Origin: Microbacteriaceae bacterium
GTDB lineage: Bacteria > Actinomycetota > Actinomycetes > Actinomycetales > Microbacteriaceae
Reading direction: 5' to 3'
NCBI GenBank assembly: GCA_019638805.1
Contig: JAHBTA010000003.1
Coordinates: 1 to 64,000 of the forward strand
Length of the DNA stretch: 64,000 nt
The position numbers and the translations under genes are program-made. The notes under the pieces were generated by a model, which saw nothing but the letters and a program-made list of their open reading frames with translations, was not told the DNA's origin and did not search any database. Below are positions 52,256-62,154 of this stretch, one piece after another (the first letter of the stretch is position 1; the number at the start of each line of letters is the position of its first letter).

Positions 52256-53094
52256 ACGGCGCCGAGGCGTACAAGCGACTCCAGTCGGCGGCCAGGTCAT
52301 TGGGCGCGAAGACCGGGAAGAAGCCTCCGACCGAGGAGTATCTGATCCGGCACGCGCTGGAGTCGTTCCTCGACCGCCTCACCCGCACGCCGCACGCCGA
52401 CGACTTCGTGCTCAAAGGCGGCATCCTGCTCGCCGCCTACGGCGCCCGCCGACCGACCCGGGATGCCGACGCCGAGGCCCTGAACACCATGCTGACGATC
52501 GAGCATCTGACCGAGGTCGTCCGTGACGTCGCCGCGCTCGAGATCGACGATGGCGTCGTCTTCGACATCGAGACCATCAGCATCCGGGAGATCCGCGAGC
52601 AGGCCGAGTATCCCGGTCTTCGCGTGAAGGTCGCGGTCGCCATCGCGAGCTGGAAGGGCTCGGTCACCTGGGACGTCTCGACTGGTGACCCCATCGTGCC
52701 GGCGCCGCGCTGGATCGACCTGCCCCGGCTGCTCGGCGACCCGATCCGCCTGCTCGGCTACGCGCCGGAGACAACGATCGCCGAGAAGGGCGTCACCATC
52801 CTGGAGCGCGGCCGCACCAGCACGCGCTGGCGCGACTACATCGACATCGTCGCGCTCGCTGGACAGGGCATCGACGAAGACGAGTTGCTCCGCGCTGCGA
52901 AGTCGGTCGCTGCCTACCGCAGCGTCACGCTCGGCCCGATCACACCCCTGATCATCGGCTACGGCGAGACCGGTCAGAAGAAGTGGGCGGCCTGGCGTCT
53001 CAGCGAGGAACTCGACGACGTGTCGGAGCCGCTGCTCGATGACCAGATGGCGAAGGTCGCCGCGATCCTCGATCCGGTGTTCTCCCGCGCCTGA
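52252..53094 (+). CDS. abiEii: AbiEii nucleotidyltransferase toxin
   Basis: 280 aa. Nucleotidyltransferase-like core FVLKGGILLAAYGARRPTRD followed by ADAEA (the usual T-x-D-x-D catalytic pair appears as TRDADAE), then a substrate-binding domain with ETTIAEKGVTILERG and RWRDYIDIVAL. AbiE systems abort phage infection and stabilise the DNA that carries them. Sits inside the transfer cluster. Confidence 0.9.
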   Translation: MNGAEAYKRLQSAARSLGAKTGKKPPTEEYLIRHALESFLDRLTRTPHADDFVLKGGILLAAYGARRPTRDADAEALNTMLTIEHLTEVVRDVAALEIDDGVVFDIETISIREIREQAEYPGLRVKVAVAIASWKGSVTWDVSTGDPIVPAPRWIDLPRLLGDPIRLLGYAPETTIAEKGVTILERGRTSTRWRDYIDIVALAGQGIDEDELLRAAKSVAAYRSVTLGPITPLIIGYGETGQKKWAAWRLSEELDDVSEPLLDDQMAKVAAILDPVFSRA

Positions 53095-53127
53095 CTTCGA
53101 GCGACGGCCTCCGGGCTGGTCGGCGAG

Positions 53128-54366
53128 CTACTTGCCGACGGCCTTCGCCGCGGCGCTCAAAGCGGCCTGGGCAATCGGGCGGGTCTTGGGGTGGGCGTAG
53201 AGGACGACACCACCCACGACAAGGGCGCCGACTGCGACCTTGGGCCCGGCCTCCTTGCCTGCAGCCTTCCACTGCTTCCATTCCTTGAGTGCGTCCTGGA
53301 AGCGAACCGGCTGAACCTCCGTGGTCGTCGGCTCGATACCGAGCGGCTGATGGAAGTCATCGACAGCGGCTCCCACGATCTGTACTGCGTCGACCACACG
53401 CTTGGCCGACGGGAGGTGGAGCAGGACGTTGAGTCGAGCTGTGCCCGCGGCGTTCACCATGCGCTCCATGAGCTGCGCGGTCTGCGTGAGGATCAGCGAG
53501 CGGCGTTCCTCGCGTGCTTCGTCGAGCGCGGCGCGGTGTCCATCCAGGTCCGCGGGGGCGGCTTCGAGGACACGGTCGAGTTCGATCACCGCGATGCTCT
53601 CCTGAAGTTCGAAGCACCGGGCGAGCACCGCGAGCCAGACGGCGCTGTCGGCCTCGACTTCGCGTGCCGCCTTCGCGATGTCCCCGACCTTCTTGGCTGC
53701 CTCGAGCTTCTCAGCATGGCCGCGGAGCTGCCGGATCGCGTAGGACTGGGTCTCCCCGATGGTCGTTGACGCGGACTGGACCTTGGACCAGTTCACCTCC
53801 GAGACATGCCCGGTGACCTCGCGGACTTTCGCCGCCTCTTTGATGGTAAAGGCGACGCCATCCATCTTGGCGAGTTGCGCGTCGCGCTGACCGCGACGAA
53901 CGTCGTCGAGCTTCTCATCGATCCGTTCGAGGTACGCCTTGATCTCGCGGATCTCGGCCTGACGAGCGAGCTGCGCCATGACACCGGCGGCTCCCGCCAG
54001 CATGGCCGGATTGGTGAGCAGCGCTCCCGCGCCGGTGTCGACCTGTAGCCACTTGCTGATCGACCCCGGGTCGCCGATCATCGCATGGCTGATCCCCGCG
54101 GTCTTGGTCTCCATGAGGCCGAACTCCTTGACGACCGCAGCCGACTCCTTCGTCAGCTTGAGCCATCGACCGGAGTTCGCCGCGACCTCCGAGGCTCCCG
54201 TCACCACGCTGTCGGCAACCTGCGCGAGCGCCCCGAGCTTGTGGAGTCCAAGGTCCTCGGAGAGCGCGAGGAGCCCTCGTTCGCTGAGGAATCGCTCGAC
54301 GGCCGACTTCTCACCGACGACAGCCAGGCCGTCGCCATCGCTGATCAGCTCGATCTCGTCGCCCAT
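53128..54366 (-). CDS. Unrecognised helical protein with C-terminal membrane segment
   Basis: 412 aa from MGDEIELISDGDGLAVVGEK, with the AGAGGAGGG site just upstream; a longer frame would read through it. N-terminal alpha/beta part (SAVERFLSERGLLAL), a long helical middle (YLERIDEKLDDVRRGQRDAQ) and one hydrophobic stretch near the end (VAVGALVVGGVVLYA). Opposite strand to its neighbours, so separately controlled. Similar proteins are frequent in actinobacterial mobile DNA; role unknown. Confidence 0.65.
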   Translation of the reverse strand: MGDEIELISDGDGLAVVGEKSAVERFLSERGLLALSEDLGLHKLGALAQVADSVVTGASEVAANSGRWLKLTKESAAVVKEFGLMETKTAGISHAMIGDPGSISKWLQVDTGAGALLTNPAMLAGAAGVMAQLARQAEIREIKAYLERIDEKLDDVRRGQRDAQLAKMDGVAFTIKEAAKVREVTGHVSEVNWSKVQSASTTIGETQSYAIRQLRGHAEKLEAAKKVGDIAKAAREVEADSAVWLAVLARCFELQESIAVIELDRVLEAAPADLDGHRAALDEAREERRSLILTQTAQLMERMVNAAGTARLNVLLHLPSAKRVVDAVQIVGAAVDDFHQPLGIEPTTTEVQPVRFQDALKEWKQWKAAGKEAGPKVAVGALVVGGVVLYAHPKTRPIAQAALSAAAKAVGK

Positions 54367-54479
54367 GCCGCGCCCTCCTCTCACGCTGGGCTTCCAGCGT
54401 AGGGCTGGCCGGCGACATCGGGCCGGGTCTGCACCTCTCCTGTGGGTCCTGATCCGTGGGACTCAGAACAGGAGTCCCG

Positions 54480-54797
54480 ATGCTCACCCAGCTCGCACTG
54501 GAGGTCGCGTCCGTCGTCGTGCCGATGGACATCGACATTCCGCCGAACGACTCCGGCCTGCCGGGGATCGCGGCGCTGAAGACGATCGTCGGTGCGGTGA
54601 TGACCGTCGGCCTCATCCTCTCGGTGCTCGCACTCATCATCTCGGCGATCGTGTGGGGCTTCGGCGCGAACTCCTCGAACCCGCACCTCGCGAGCCGGGG
54701 GAAGCTCGGCGTGCTCATGTCGTGCGCTGCGGCGATCCTCTGCGGCGCAGCGGTGACGCTCATCAACTTCTTCTGGAATGTCGGCCAGACCGTCTGA
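54480..54797 (+). CDS. DUF6112-type small membrane protein (paralogue 2)
   Basis: 105 aa from ATG 54480 with AGGAG upstream. Two membrane helices (AVMTVGLILSVLALIISAIV; KLGVLMSCAAAILCGAAVTL) and the conserved RGKLGVL loop shared with the protein at 51335. Candidate channel or pilin subunit of the conjugation machine. Confidence 0.75.
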   Translation: MLTQLALEVASVVVPMDIDIPPNDSGLPGIAALKTIVGAVMTVGLILSVLALIISAIVWGFGANSSNPHLASRGKLGVLMSCAAAILCGAAVTLINFFWNVGQTV

Positions 54798-54827
54798 CCC
54801 GCGTTAGCACCCGGAAGGAGGCTGGCG

Positions 54828-56195
54828 ATGGCCGGCATCTGCGACGTCCCCGTCATCGACGCGATCTGCGGGGTCATCGGCGACACCGCCGCCGCGGTCG
54901 TCTCCGCGCCATTCATGTGGCTCGGCCAGGCGGCGGGCGCGGCCGCGCAGTGGCTCTTCGAGGCGGTCTGGGGTCTCTTCGAGACGACGACGATCGTCGA
55001 CATCACGACGACCGGCTACCTCAGCGTCTACAACCTGCTCTTCGGCATCGCGATCTTCGTGATGCTCGTCTTCTTCTTCCTCCAACTCCTCACCGGACTC
55101 ATCCGCCGCGACCCCGGCGCCTGGAAGTACGCGACCCTGGGTCTGGGCAGAGCGGTGCTCGGCAGCTTCGTCGCGATCACCGTCATCGCGCTGCTGCTCG
55201 AGGTCACCGACCAGCTCACCGTCGGCATCGTCCAGGCCGCGGGCGAGACGATGGGAACGGTCGGCGACAAGCTCGTCGGCTTGATGATCGGCCTCACCGC
55301 GATCTCCATCGCCGCGCCCGGCGCCGGGGTCATCCTGATGATCTTCCTCGCGTTCATGGCGATAGCTGGGGCCGCGATCGTGTGGTTCAGCCTCCTGATC
55401 CGCAAGTCGCTCATCCTCGTCGCGGTCGTCCTCGCGCCGCTCGCCTTCTCCGGGGCGGTATGGGAGCACACGAAGGGCTGGTTCGGGAAGTGGGCCGGCT
55501 TCGTGATCGCGCTCATCATCTCCAAGCTCGTGGTCGTGGTCATCATGCTCGTCGCGGTCAACCAGCTCGCCGCCCCGATCGACTTCGACCTCGCCTCGGT
55601 GTCCGACCCGATCTCCGGGATCGTGCTGATGTTCATCGCCGCGTTCGCCCCATACATGGTCTACAAGCTCGTGTCCTTCATCGGCTACGACATGTACCAG
55701 GCCATGTCCGTCGAGCAGGAGGGCAAGCAGGCCCTCAACCGGCCGATCCCACTGCCGTCGTTCCCGGGCGGGGGATCGACGGCGAAGGGCGTCCTCGGGG
55801 ACAACGGCGGCGCTCCGGCGGCCGCCGCGCCGCAAGCCGAGGCGGCCGGCGTCGCCGGTGCTGAGGGCGGGGCTGCTGCCGGAGGGGCGGCGGGAGGCGG
55901 TGCTGCTGGCGCGGCCGGAGCGGGAGCCGCCGCTGGACCGGTTGGCGCCGCTGTCGCCGCCGGGGCCGTGGTCGTCGCCGAGACGGCCGCGGCCGGTCCG
56001 AAGGCGGGCGCGGCGATCGGAGGCGCAGCAGACGCCGAGGCCGGGCAAGCAGCCGGTGCCGGTGGAGCCGCCCCAGCCCCGTGGTCACCCGCGACGCCCG
56101 CCGCCGCGCCTGCGGCCGCGCCGCCCCCGTCGGCACCACGGCAACCACCGGCTCAGACACCGCCCCCACCGCCCACACCGCCGAAGGGAAGCTGA
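54828..56195 (+). CDS. TrbL/VirB6-like polytopic transfer protein
   Basis: 455 aa. Six or more membrane helices in residues 65-300 (LFGIAIFVMLVFFFLQLLTG, AVLGSFVAITVIALLLE, FVIALIISKLVVVVIMLVAV and others). A disordered Ala/Gly tail ends in a run of prolines. This is the inner-membrane channel component type of Gram-positive conjugation systems. Confidence 0.82.
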   Translation: MAGICDVPVIDAICGVIGDTAAAVVSAPFMWLGQAAGAAAQWLFEAVWGLFETTTIVDITTTGYLSVYNLLFGIAIFVMLVFFFLQLLTGLIRRDPGAWKYATLGLGRAVLGSFVAITVIALLLEVTDQLTVGIVQAAGETMGTVGDKLVGLMIGLTAISIAAPGAGVILMIFLAFMAIAGAAIVWFSLLIRKSLILVAVVLAPLAFSGAVWEHTKGWFGKWAGFVIALIISKLVVVVIMLVAVNQLAAPIDFDLASVSDPISGIVLMFIAAFAPYMVYKLVSFIGYDMYQAMSVEQEGKQALNRPIPLPSFPGGGSTAKGVLGDNGGAPAAAAPQAEAAGVAGAEGGAAAGGAAGGGAAGAAGAGAAAGPVGAAVAAGAVVVAETAAAGPKAGAAIGGAADAEAGQAAGAGGAAPAPWSPATPAAAPAAAPPPSAPRQPPAQTPPPPPTPPKGS

Positions 56196-56198
56196 CGG

Positions 56199-57665
56199 AT
56201 GAGCGACGCCACCGCGAAGCCCTACGAGCTGCGCCCGGTGAAGTTCTCGCGTCTCGCGCGCCGCGGGGTGCTGATGGGCCTGACGACACCGCAGCTCATC
56301 GCGCTCGGGGTCGCGATCCTCATCGCCGTCGTCACCCTGTATGAATGGGGCTTCGACACTTTGCCCTGGTCGGCGCCGATCTGGCTCCCCGCCGCGCTCA
56401 TCGGTCTGCTGCGGTTCGCCGGCCGCTCGGCCGCGGAGTGGTTGCCGATCCTCGCGAACTGGGCGATCCGCCGAGCAACGGGGCAGACCGTCTACCGGGT
56501 GAAGCTCTCCAAGCCGCGCCCGGCGGGCACGCTCGCGCTCCCTGGTGATGCGGCGTCGCTTCGCCAGTATGAGGATCCGGAGACCGGGGCGTGTCTCATC
56601 CATGACCCGCACGAGCTGACGCTCACCGCCGTCCTGTCGGTCGGGCAGCCCGATCCCGCGTTCGTGCTTCTCGACCCGGTCGAGCAGGAGCGCCGCGTCG
56701 CCGCCTGGGGCCGCGCGCTCTCGACGGTCTGTCGCTCAGGTCGGATCAAGCACCTCCAGGTCCTCGAGCGCACCCTCCCGGATGCGGGCACCGGGCTCGC
56801 GGACTGGTGGCAGCAGCGCGGGGTGCAGAACGACTCGTGGGTTTCGCGCACCTATGCCGACCTCGTCCACCGCGCCGGGCCGGCCGGAGAGCGACACGCG
56901 ACGACGATCTCGATCTCGCTGGACATGAAGGCCGCCGCACGAGCGATCCGCACCTCCGGTGGCGGACTGAAGGGCGCTGCCGCGGTGCTCCGGCAGGAGA
57001 TGACCACGCTCGACGGCGCGCTCCGCACGGCGGAGCTCCGCCCGGACGGATGGCTGAGCGTCGCTGAGGTCGCGGTGATGCTCCGCACGGCCTATGACCC
57101 GGCGGTCAGCGCCACACTGGAGCGGGCCAAGGTACTTGGCCGGGATCTCTCGACGGCCGGCCCGGTCGCCGTCGAAGAGCGCTGGGCGACGATCCACACT
57201 GACTCCGCCTGGCACGCGGTGCTGTGGATCAGCCAGTGGCCGCAGTCGCTCGTCTACCCGGGCTTCCTCGCCCCGGTGCTGCTGACCGGCGGGATGCGCC
57301 GCGCGTTCACGATCCTCTACCGACCCGTCCGCCACGACGAGGCGGCGAAGGACATCCGCAAGAAGAAGGTCGAGCACCTCTCCGACGCGGCCCAGCGGGC
57401 AAAGATCGGGCAGATCGACGACATCACGCACAAAGCCGAATACGACGACGTCCTGCAACAGGAGTCCGAGCTCGCCTCCGGCCACGGGGTGCTGCGCGAC
57501 ATCGGCCTCATCGCGATCTCCGCCGCGACCGAGGACGAGCTCGAGGCGGCGGTCGCGAAGATCGAGCAGGCCGCCGTGCAAGCCTCCCTGGAGACGAGGC
57601 GGCTCGTCGCGCAGCAGGCGCAGGCGTTCGCCGTCGCCGCCCTGCCGTTGGCGAGGCCGGCATGA
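56199..57665 (+). CDS. SCO6880-like type IV secretion protein
   Basis: 488 aa. Two membrane helices near residues 30-75 (TPQLIALGVAILIAVVTLYE, LPAALIGLLRFAGRSAAEWL) followed by a large cytoplasmic domain, the PrgI/VirB3-type architecture fused to a VirB4 N-terminal-like region. Always found next to the VirB4-like ATPase, as here, with a 4-nt overlap. Confidence 0.83.
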   Translation: MSDATAKPYELRPVKFSRLARRGVLMGLTTPQLIALGVAILIAVVTLYEWGFDTLPWSAPIWLPAALIGLLRFAGRSAAEWLPILANWAIRRATGQTVYRVKLSKPRPAGTLALPGDAASLRQYEDPETGACLIHDPHELTLTAVLSVGQPDPAFVLLDPVEQERRVAAWGRALSTVCRSGRIKHLQVLERTLPDAGTGLADWWQQRGVQNDSWVSRTYADLVHRAGPAGERHATTISISLDMKAAARAIRTSGGGLKGAAAVLRQEMTTLDGALRTAELRPDGWLSVAEVAVMLRTAYDPAVSATLERAKVLGRDLSTAGPVAVEERWATIHTDSAWHAVLWISQWPQSLVYPGFLAPVLLTGGMRRAFTILYRPVRHDEAAKDIRKKKVEHLSDAAQRAKIGQIDDITHKAEYDDVLQQESELASGHGVLRDIGLIAISAATEDELEAAVAKIEQAAVQASLETRRLVAQQAQAFAVAALPLARPA

Positions 57666-59128
57666 GCGACAAGAAGCTGCACGCCGCAGCCCTCGTCACC
57701 CCCGCGAAGGAGAAGCGCCGCGACCGGAAGGCCCGCGAGGCGGCCACTCGCCGTCGCTACGCTGACGAGGCCGCCGCAAGGAAGGCCGAAGTCCAGGCTC
57801 GTTACGACGCCGAGCGCGCCGAGGCCCGCGACGCGAACTACCTGCCCCACGGCGGCGAACCCGGCCCCGCATCACTGCGGCAGTACCGGCGACTGCACAT
57901 CCCCACCCACCAGGACACCTCGGCGACGCTGCAAGGCGCCTACCCCTTCCTCTCCGGTGGTGGGCTCGGGGCCGAGGGTGTGTTCGTCGGCCAGGACCTC
58001 TACTCCGGCTCCTCATTCGTCTACGACCCGTGGGAGCTCTACCGTCGCGGCGTCATCACCGCCCCGAATGTGGTGCTCGCCGGGATCGTCGGCTCCGGGA
58101 AGTCGTCGCTGGCGAAGTCGCTCTACTGCCGCTCCATCGCCTTCGGGCGCCGCGTCTACATCCCCTGCGACCCCAAAGGCGAGCACGCGAAGATCGCCGA
58201 GCAGATCGGCGGCAAAGCCATCAGCCTCGGCCACGGCCTCTCCGCCCGCCTCAACCCCCTCGACGAAGGCCACCGACCCGGCGGGATCTCCGACATCGAC
58301 TGGAAGGCGCAGGTCGCCTCCCGCCGCCGCGACCTGATCGGCGCGCTCGCCGAGACGATGCTCACCCGGCCGCTGTCCCCGGTCGAGCACACCGCCGTCG
58401 ACGTGGCCCTCCGCGCAGTCGTGTCCGAATCCGAGGTGCCGGTCCTCCCGCTCGTCGTCGACCGACTCCTCTCCCCAGGCCCGGATGCGGACGAGCGGCT
58501 CGAGGAGGACGGCCGTCACGTCGGCCATGCCCTCCGGCGCCTCGTCGCCGGGGACCTCGCGGGGCTCTTCGACGGGCCCAGCACGGTCCGCTTCGACCCG
58601 TCCCTGCCGATGCTCGCCCTCGACCTGTCCCGCGTCGCGGAGAACAACGCGCTGATGTCGGTGCTCATGACCTGCGCCTCGGCGTGGATGGAGTCCGCGC
58701 TCCTCGACCCTGCCGGCGGACAACGCTGGGTCGTCTACGACGAAGCCTGGCGCCTCATGTCCCACCCCGCACTCCTCAAGCGCATGGACGCGCACTGGCG
58801 CCTCGCCCGCCACCTCGGCATCGCGAACCTGCTCATCTTCCACAAGCTCACCGACCTCGACAACGTCGGCGACCAGGGCACCCAGCAGCGTGCCCTCGCC
58901 TCCTCCCTCCTGGCGAATGCCGAGACCCGGATCATCTACCGGCAGGAGTCCGACCAGCTCGGCATCACCGCCCAGATGCTCGGCCTCACCGGCACTGAGC
59001 GGAAACTCCTCCCCAGCCTCGGCACCGGCCAGGGCCTCTGGAAGGTCAAGGAGATGTCGTTCCTCGTGCAAGCCCAATTGCACCCCGACGAGCTCACCGC
59101 CTTCGATACTCGGTCGCGGATGTTGTAG
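57662..59128 (+). CDS. VirB4/TraC-like conjugation ATPase
   Basis: 488 aa. A charged coiled N-terminus, then a RecA/FtsK-like ATPase with Walker A GIVGSGKSSLAKS, Walker B RWVVYDEAW and later IIYRQESDQLGITAQMLGLT typical of VirB4. Powers assembly and substrate transfer in the secretion channel. The start overlaps the SCO6880-like gene. Confidence 0.9.
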   Translation: MSDKKLHAAALVTPAKEKRRDRKAREAATRRRYADEAAARKAEVQARYDAERAEARDANYLPHGGEPGPASLRQYRRLHIPTHQDTSATLQGAYPFLSGGGLGAEGVFVGQDLYSGSSFVYDPWELYRRGVITAPNVVLAGIVGSGKSSLAKSLYCRSIAFGRRVYIPCDPKGEHAKIAEQIGGKAISLGHGLSARLNPLDEGHRPGGISDIDWKAQVASRRRDLIGALAETMLTRPLSPVEHTAVDVALRAVVSESEVPVLPLVVDRLLSPGPDADERLEEDGRHVGHALRRLVAGDLAGLFDGPSTVRFDPSLPMLALDLSRVAENNALMSVLMTCASAWMESALLDPAGGQRWVVYDEAWRLMSHPALLKRMDAHWRLARHLGIANLLIFHKLTDLDNVGDQGTQQRALASSLLANAETRIIYRQESDQLGITAQMLGLTGTERKLLPSLGTGQGLWKVKEMSFLVQAQLHPDELTAFDTRSRML

Positions 59129-59149
59129 CGAGCCCGGCACCTCCTCTGC

Positions 59150-59641
59150 ATGATGCGACACGCTTCCCCCGAGACCGGCCCGATCAAGGCATTCGTCACC
59201 GTGACGGTCCGAGACGTCGATGAGATTGAGATCAAGGTCGATGGGCGACTGTACGTCACCGGGCCGATCACCCGCTCCGCGGTCCCCGGGATGCTGAAGG
59301 CGATCAGCGATGAGCTGCGAACGCACCTTGACGTCGTCGTCACCGAGACCGACGGCTCCCAAGCGAGCTTCGAGGTCATGTATCAGGCCCCCTCGCGCTT
59401 CGCACCGCCCGCGCCGGACGCGCCCCAGCTCTCGGAGCCGCTGCCGATGCTGTGGACCGTCGAGGCCGACGGCTTCGTCGAAGGCGAGGACGTCGAGGTA
59501 GCGATCATCGTGCGCTCCAGTTCAGCGGATGGTCGCGGCCGCGCTCGGACCGTGGTCGATCGCCGCGAGCTGGCATCCGGTGCACGCGGAGTCGTGCTCA
59601 TCGGCTCGGTGTCCGGCACCCTCCACGTCGAGCGGTTCTGA
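59150..59641 (+). CDS. Hypothetical protein between VirB4 and coupling protein
   Basis: 163 aa, beta-rich (AFVTVTVRDVDEIEIKVDGR, LYVTG). No signal peptide and no recognised domain. Its stop overlaps the start of the coupling-protein gene, so it likely works with it, for example as a substrate adaptor. Confidence 0.65.
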   Translation: MMRHASPETGPIKAFVTVTVRDVDEIEIKVDGRLYVTGPITRSAVPGMLKAISDELRTHLDVVVTETDGSQASFEVMYQAPSRFAPPAPDAPQLSEPLPMLWTVEADGFVEGEDVEVAIIVRSSSADGRGRARTVVDRRELASGARGVVLIGSVSGTLHVERF

Positions 59642-61443
59642 TGTCCGTCCCCGGATCGGCGGGCTCGAAGGATCAGCTCACCAACCTGGCGCTGCTCGCT
59701 CTGGCAGGCGGTGTCGTGCTCATCGCCGCACTGCGTGCGGCAGGCTCGATCAGCGCATGGCTGAGCGGGCAACCGGAGCCGACCGGAGGCATCGGCGCCG
59801 GCCTCAAGGTGTTCTCCACGCCGCTGGACCCCGGTGCCGCACTGGGCGCTCCGGGGCTCAACGCCATCCTGTACTGGCTCATCGCCGGCATCATCACGGT
59901 CGGGCCGATCATCCTCATCGTCTGGGTCTGGGTGCGCCTGAAAGCGCGCAAGAAGCAGCCCGTCGACCTGCACACGATCGAAGGCGTGGCGACACCGCGC
60001 GAAGTCGCGAAGATCGCCTCCCGCAAGCGCCTCATCCAGCGCGCCGGCGTGCTGCGCCCGTCCCTGCAAGGCGAGAAGTCAGAGCCGGAGGCGGTCGGCT
60101 TCCTGCTCGGCCGATCGACCGGGCAGGAAGTGTGGGCGACGGTCGAAGACTCCATGCTGCTCGTCGGCCCGCCCCGATCCGGGAAGGGCCTCAACATCAT
60201 GGTGAACGCGATCCTCGACGCCCCCGGCGCCGTCGTCGCGACCTCGACCAGGCCTGACAGTCTCGCGGTCACGATGAAGCGGCGCGCCGAGATCGGCCCC
60301 GTCGCCGTCTTCGATCCCCAGCATCTCGCCCCCGGGCTCGCCGCGGGACTGCGCTGGTCGCCGGTGCGCGGCTGCGAGCGACCACTGACGGCGATGATCC
60401 GGGCACGCGGCTTCGCCCAGGCCACCGGCTTCGGCGACGTCGAGTCGGGTGGCTTCTGGGAAGGCAAGACCCGAAGCGTGATCGCGACGCTCCTGCACGC
60501 GGCCGCGATCGACAAGCGGGACGCCCTGACGCTCTTCGAGTGGACGCTGTCCCCGACCGCGGCCGAGGAGGCGCAGCTCATCCTGGAGAACCACCCCAAG
60601 GCCGCGCGTGGCTGGTCCTGGATCTTGCAGTCCACCCTCAAGCAGGACGCGAAGACCCGGGACTCGATCTGGGCCGGCGTCAGTCTCGCCTTCGACTCCC
60701 TCGCCGACCCCAAGGTGCTCGACGCGGTCACCCCTGGACCGAACGAGCGCTTCAGCCCGCGCGAGTTCCTCCGCGACAAGGGCACTCTCTACCTGCTGGC
60801 CACGGCCGAGGGCGCGAGCGCCTCCGGGCCGCTCGTCGCCGCGCTCATCGAAGACATCGTCGGCGTCGCCCGCCAGATGGCGTTCCGCAGCACCCGCGCA
60901 CGACTCGACCCACCGCTCCTGCTTGCGCTCGACGAGATCGGGAACCTCGCCCCGCTGCCGACGCTGCCGCAGCTGATGTCCGACGGCGGCGGCACCGGCA
61001 TCACCGTGCTGCCGGTCGTCCAGTCCATCGCGCAGATGAAGCAGAACTGGAGCGAGGCGCAGGCGGACACGATGTGGGGCTCCGCCATCGCCAAGATCGT
61101 GCTCGGCGGACTCTCCGACGCGAAAGTGCTCAGCGATCTGAAGACCCTGTTCGGCGAGCGGGACGAGGTCACCGAGAGCACCACGACCGACCACTTCGGC
61201 AACGTCGCCGTGCAGCGCTCAGTCCGCCGGATGCCCGTCCTCACGGAGGATCAGATCCGCACGCTTCCCGAAGGCATGGGCATCATCATGCTTCGCTCGG
61301 CGCGACCCATCATCACCGACCTGCGCCCGTGGCCGACGCGCTCCGAGGCTCAGCAGCTCATCGTCGAGCAGACCGAAGTCGAAGAGCTCATCCGTGCCGC
61401 CCATGCCGCCGAAGACGATGCGGCCGACGAGCCGTGGGACTGA
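59641..61443 (+). CDS. TraD/VirD4-like type IV coupling protein
   Basis: 600 aa. Two N-terminal membrane helices (LALLALAGGVVLIAALRAAG; WLIAGIITVGPIILIVWVWV). Then a cytoplasmic hexameric ATPase with Walker A VGPPRSGKGLNIM and Walker B LLLALDEIGNLAPLPTLP. It delivers the relaxase-DNA complex to the secretion channel. Confidence 0.92.
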   Translation: MSVPGSAGSKDQLTNLALLALAGGVVLIAALRAAGSISAWLSGQPEPTGGIGAGLKVFSTPLDPGAALGAPGLNAILYWLIAGIITVGPIILIVWVWVRLKARKKQPVDLHTIEGVATPREVAKIASRKRLIQRAGVLRPSLQGEKSEPEAVGFLLGRSTGQEVWATVEDSMLLVGPPRSGKGLNIMVNAILDAPGAVVATSTRPDSLAVTMKRRAEIGPVAVFDPQHLAPGLAAGLRWSPVRGCERPLTAMIRARGFAQATGFGDVESGGFWEGKTRSVIATLLHAAAIDKRDALTLFEWTLSPTAAEEAQLILENHPKAARGWSWILQSTLKQDAKTRDSIWAGVSLAFDSLADPKVLDAVTPGPNERFSPREFLRDKGTLYLLATAEGASASGPLVAALIEDIVGVARQMAFRSTRARLDPPLLLALDEIGNLAPLPTLPQLMSDGGGTGITVLPVVQSIAQMKQNWSEAQADTMWGSAIAKIVLGGLSDAKVLSDLKTLFGERDEVTESTTTDHFGNVAVQRSVRRMPVLTEDQIRTLPEGMGIIMLRSARPIITDLRPWPTRSEAQQLIVEQTEVEELIRAAHAAEDDAADEPWD

Positions 61444-61515
61444 TCTGCACCTTCTGATCGGGGAGCGAGCGAACGCCCGCAGCCAGCCCCGCGACAGAAG
61501 GAACGAGGTCCGCAC

Positions 61516-62076
61516 ATGGACATCAAGACCCAGGCGTCGGTCTCCGGCTTCATCGTCGGCGACGCGCGCCTCCAGCAGACGAAGACCGGAGAGCCCATGC
61601 TCACCCTCCGCGTCGGCCAGGAGCGGTTCGAGGCCGCACCCGGCGGAGGATTCAACCAGCTCGAGAACCACTACTTCAACCTCGTCCAGTTCGGCAAAGC
61701 CGCCGAGTCGACCTACGCCATGTTCAAGCCCGGCGACCGCTTCGTCGCGGAAGGCTACGCGAAGAACTACGAGTTCACCGGCCGCGACGGCGGCCAGGTG
61801 ACCGGGCAGGACTTCGTCGTCAAGAAGATCGGCCACGACACCGCCTGGACCCGCTACGTCGTCGACCGCACGCCGCGCACCGAGCGCGAGGCGGAGACGG
61901 CCGCGAAGCCGATCGAGCACGACTCGCCCGACGCGGATGCCTCCCATCGGGACGTCGCGGACTCCGTGCCCGAACCCGTCGCTGCGCCGCGGTCGAAGAA
62001 GTCGACGGCGATCCCGTCGCGCGGCGTCAGCGCCGCCACGGCGAAGGAGCCGGTCGGCGCCGACGTGCCGTTCTGA
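61516..62076 (+). CDS. ssb: Second single-stranded DNA-binding protein
   Basis: 186 aa. OB-fold (QASVSGFIVGDARLQQTKTG, HYFNLVQFGKAAEST, GDRFVAEGYAKNYEF), disordered linker, and tail ending GADVPF, close to the DDDIPF-type protein-interaction tip. Different from the ssb at 44985; it may serve the transferred strand or lagging-strand synthesis. Confidence 0.82.
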   Translation: MDIKTQASVSGFIVGDARLQQTKTGEPMLTLRVGQERFEAAPGGGFNQLENHYFNLVQFGKAAESTYAMFKPGDRFVAEGYAKNYEFTGRDGGQVTGQDFVVKKIGHDTAWTRYVVDRTPRTEREAETAAKPIEHDSPDADASHRDVADSVPEPVAAPRSKKSTAIPSRGVSAATAKEPVGADVPF

Positions 62077-62154
62077 CCGACCTCGCCCACTTCCCCGAAC
62101 CAGCCGACGGCGGTCGCGCTCCCTTCACCCCGCGACCACCGTCGGCTCCTGACG

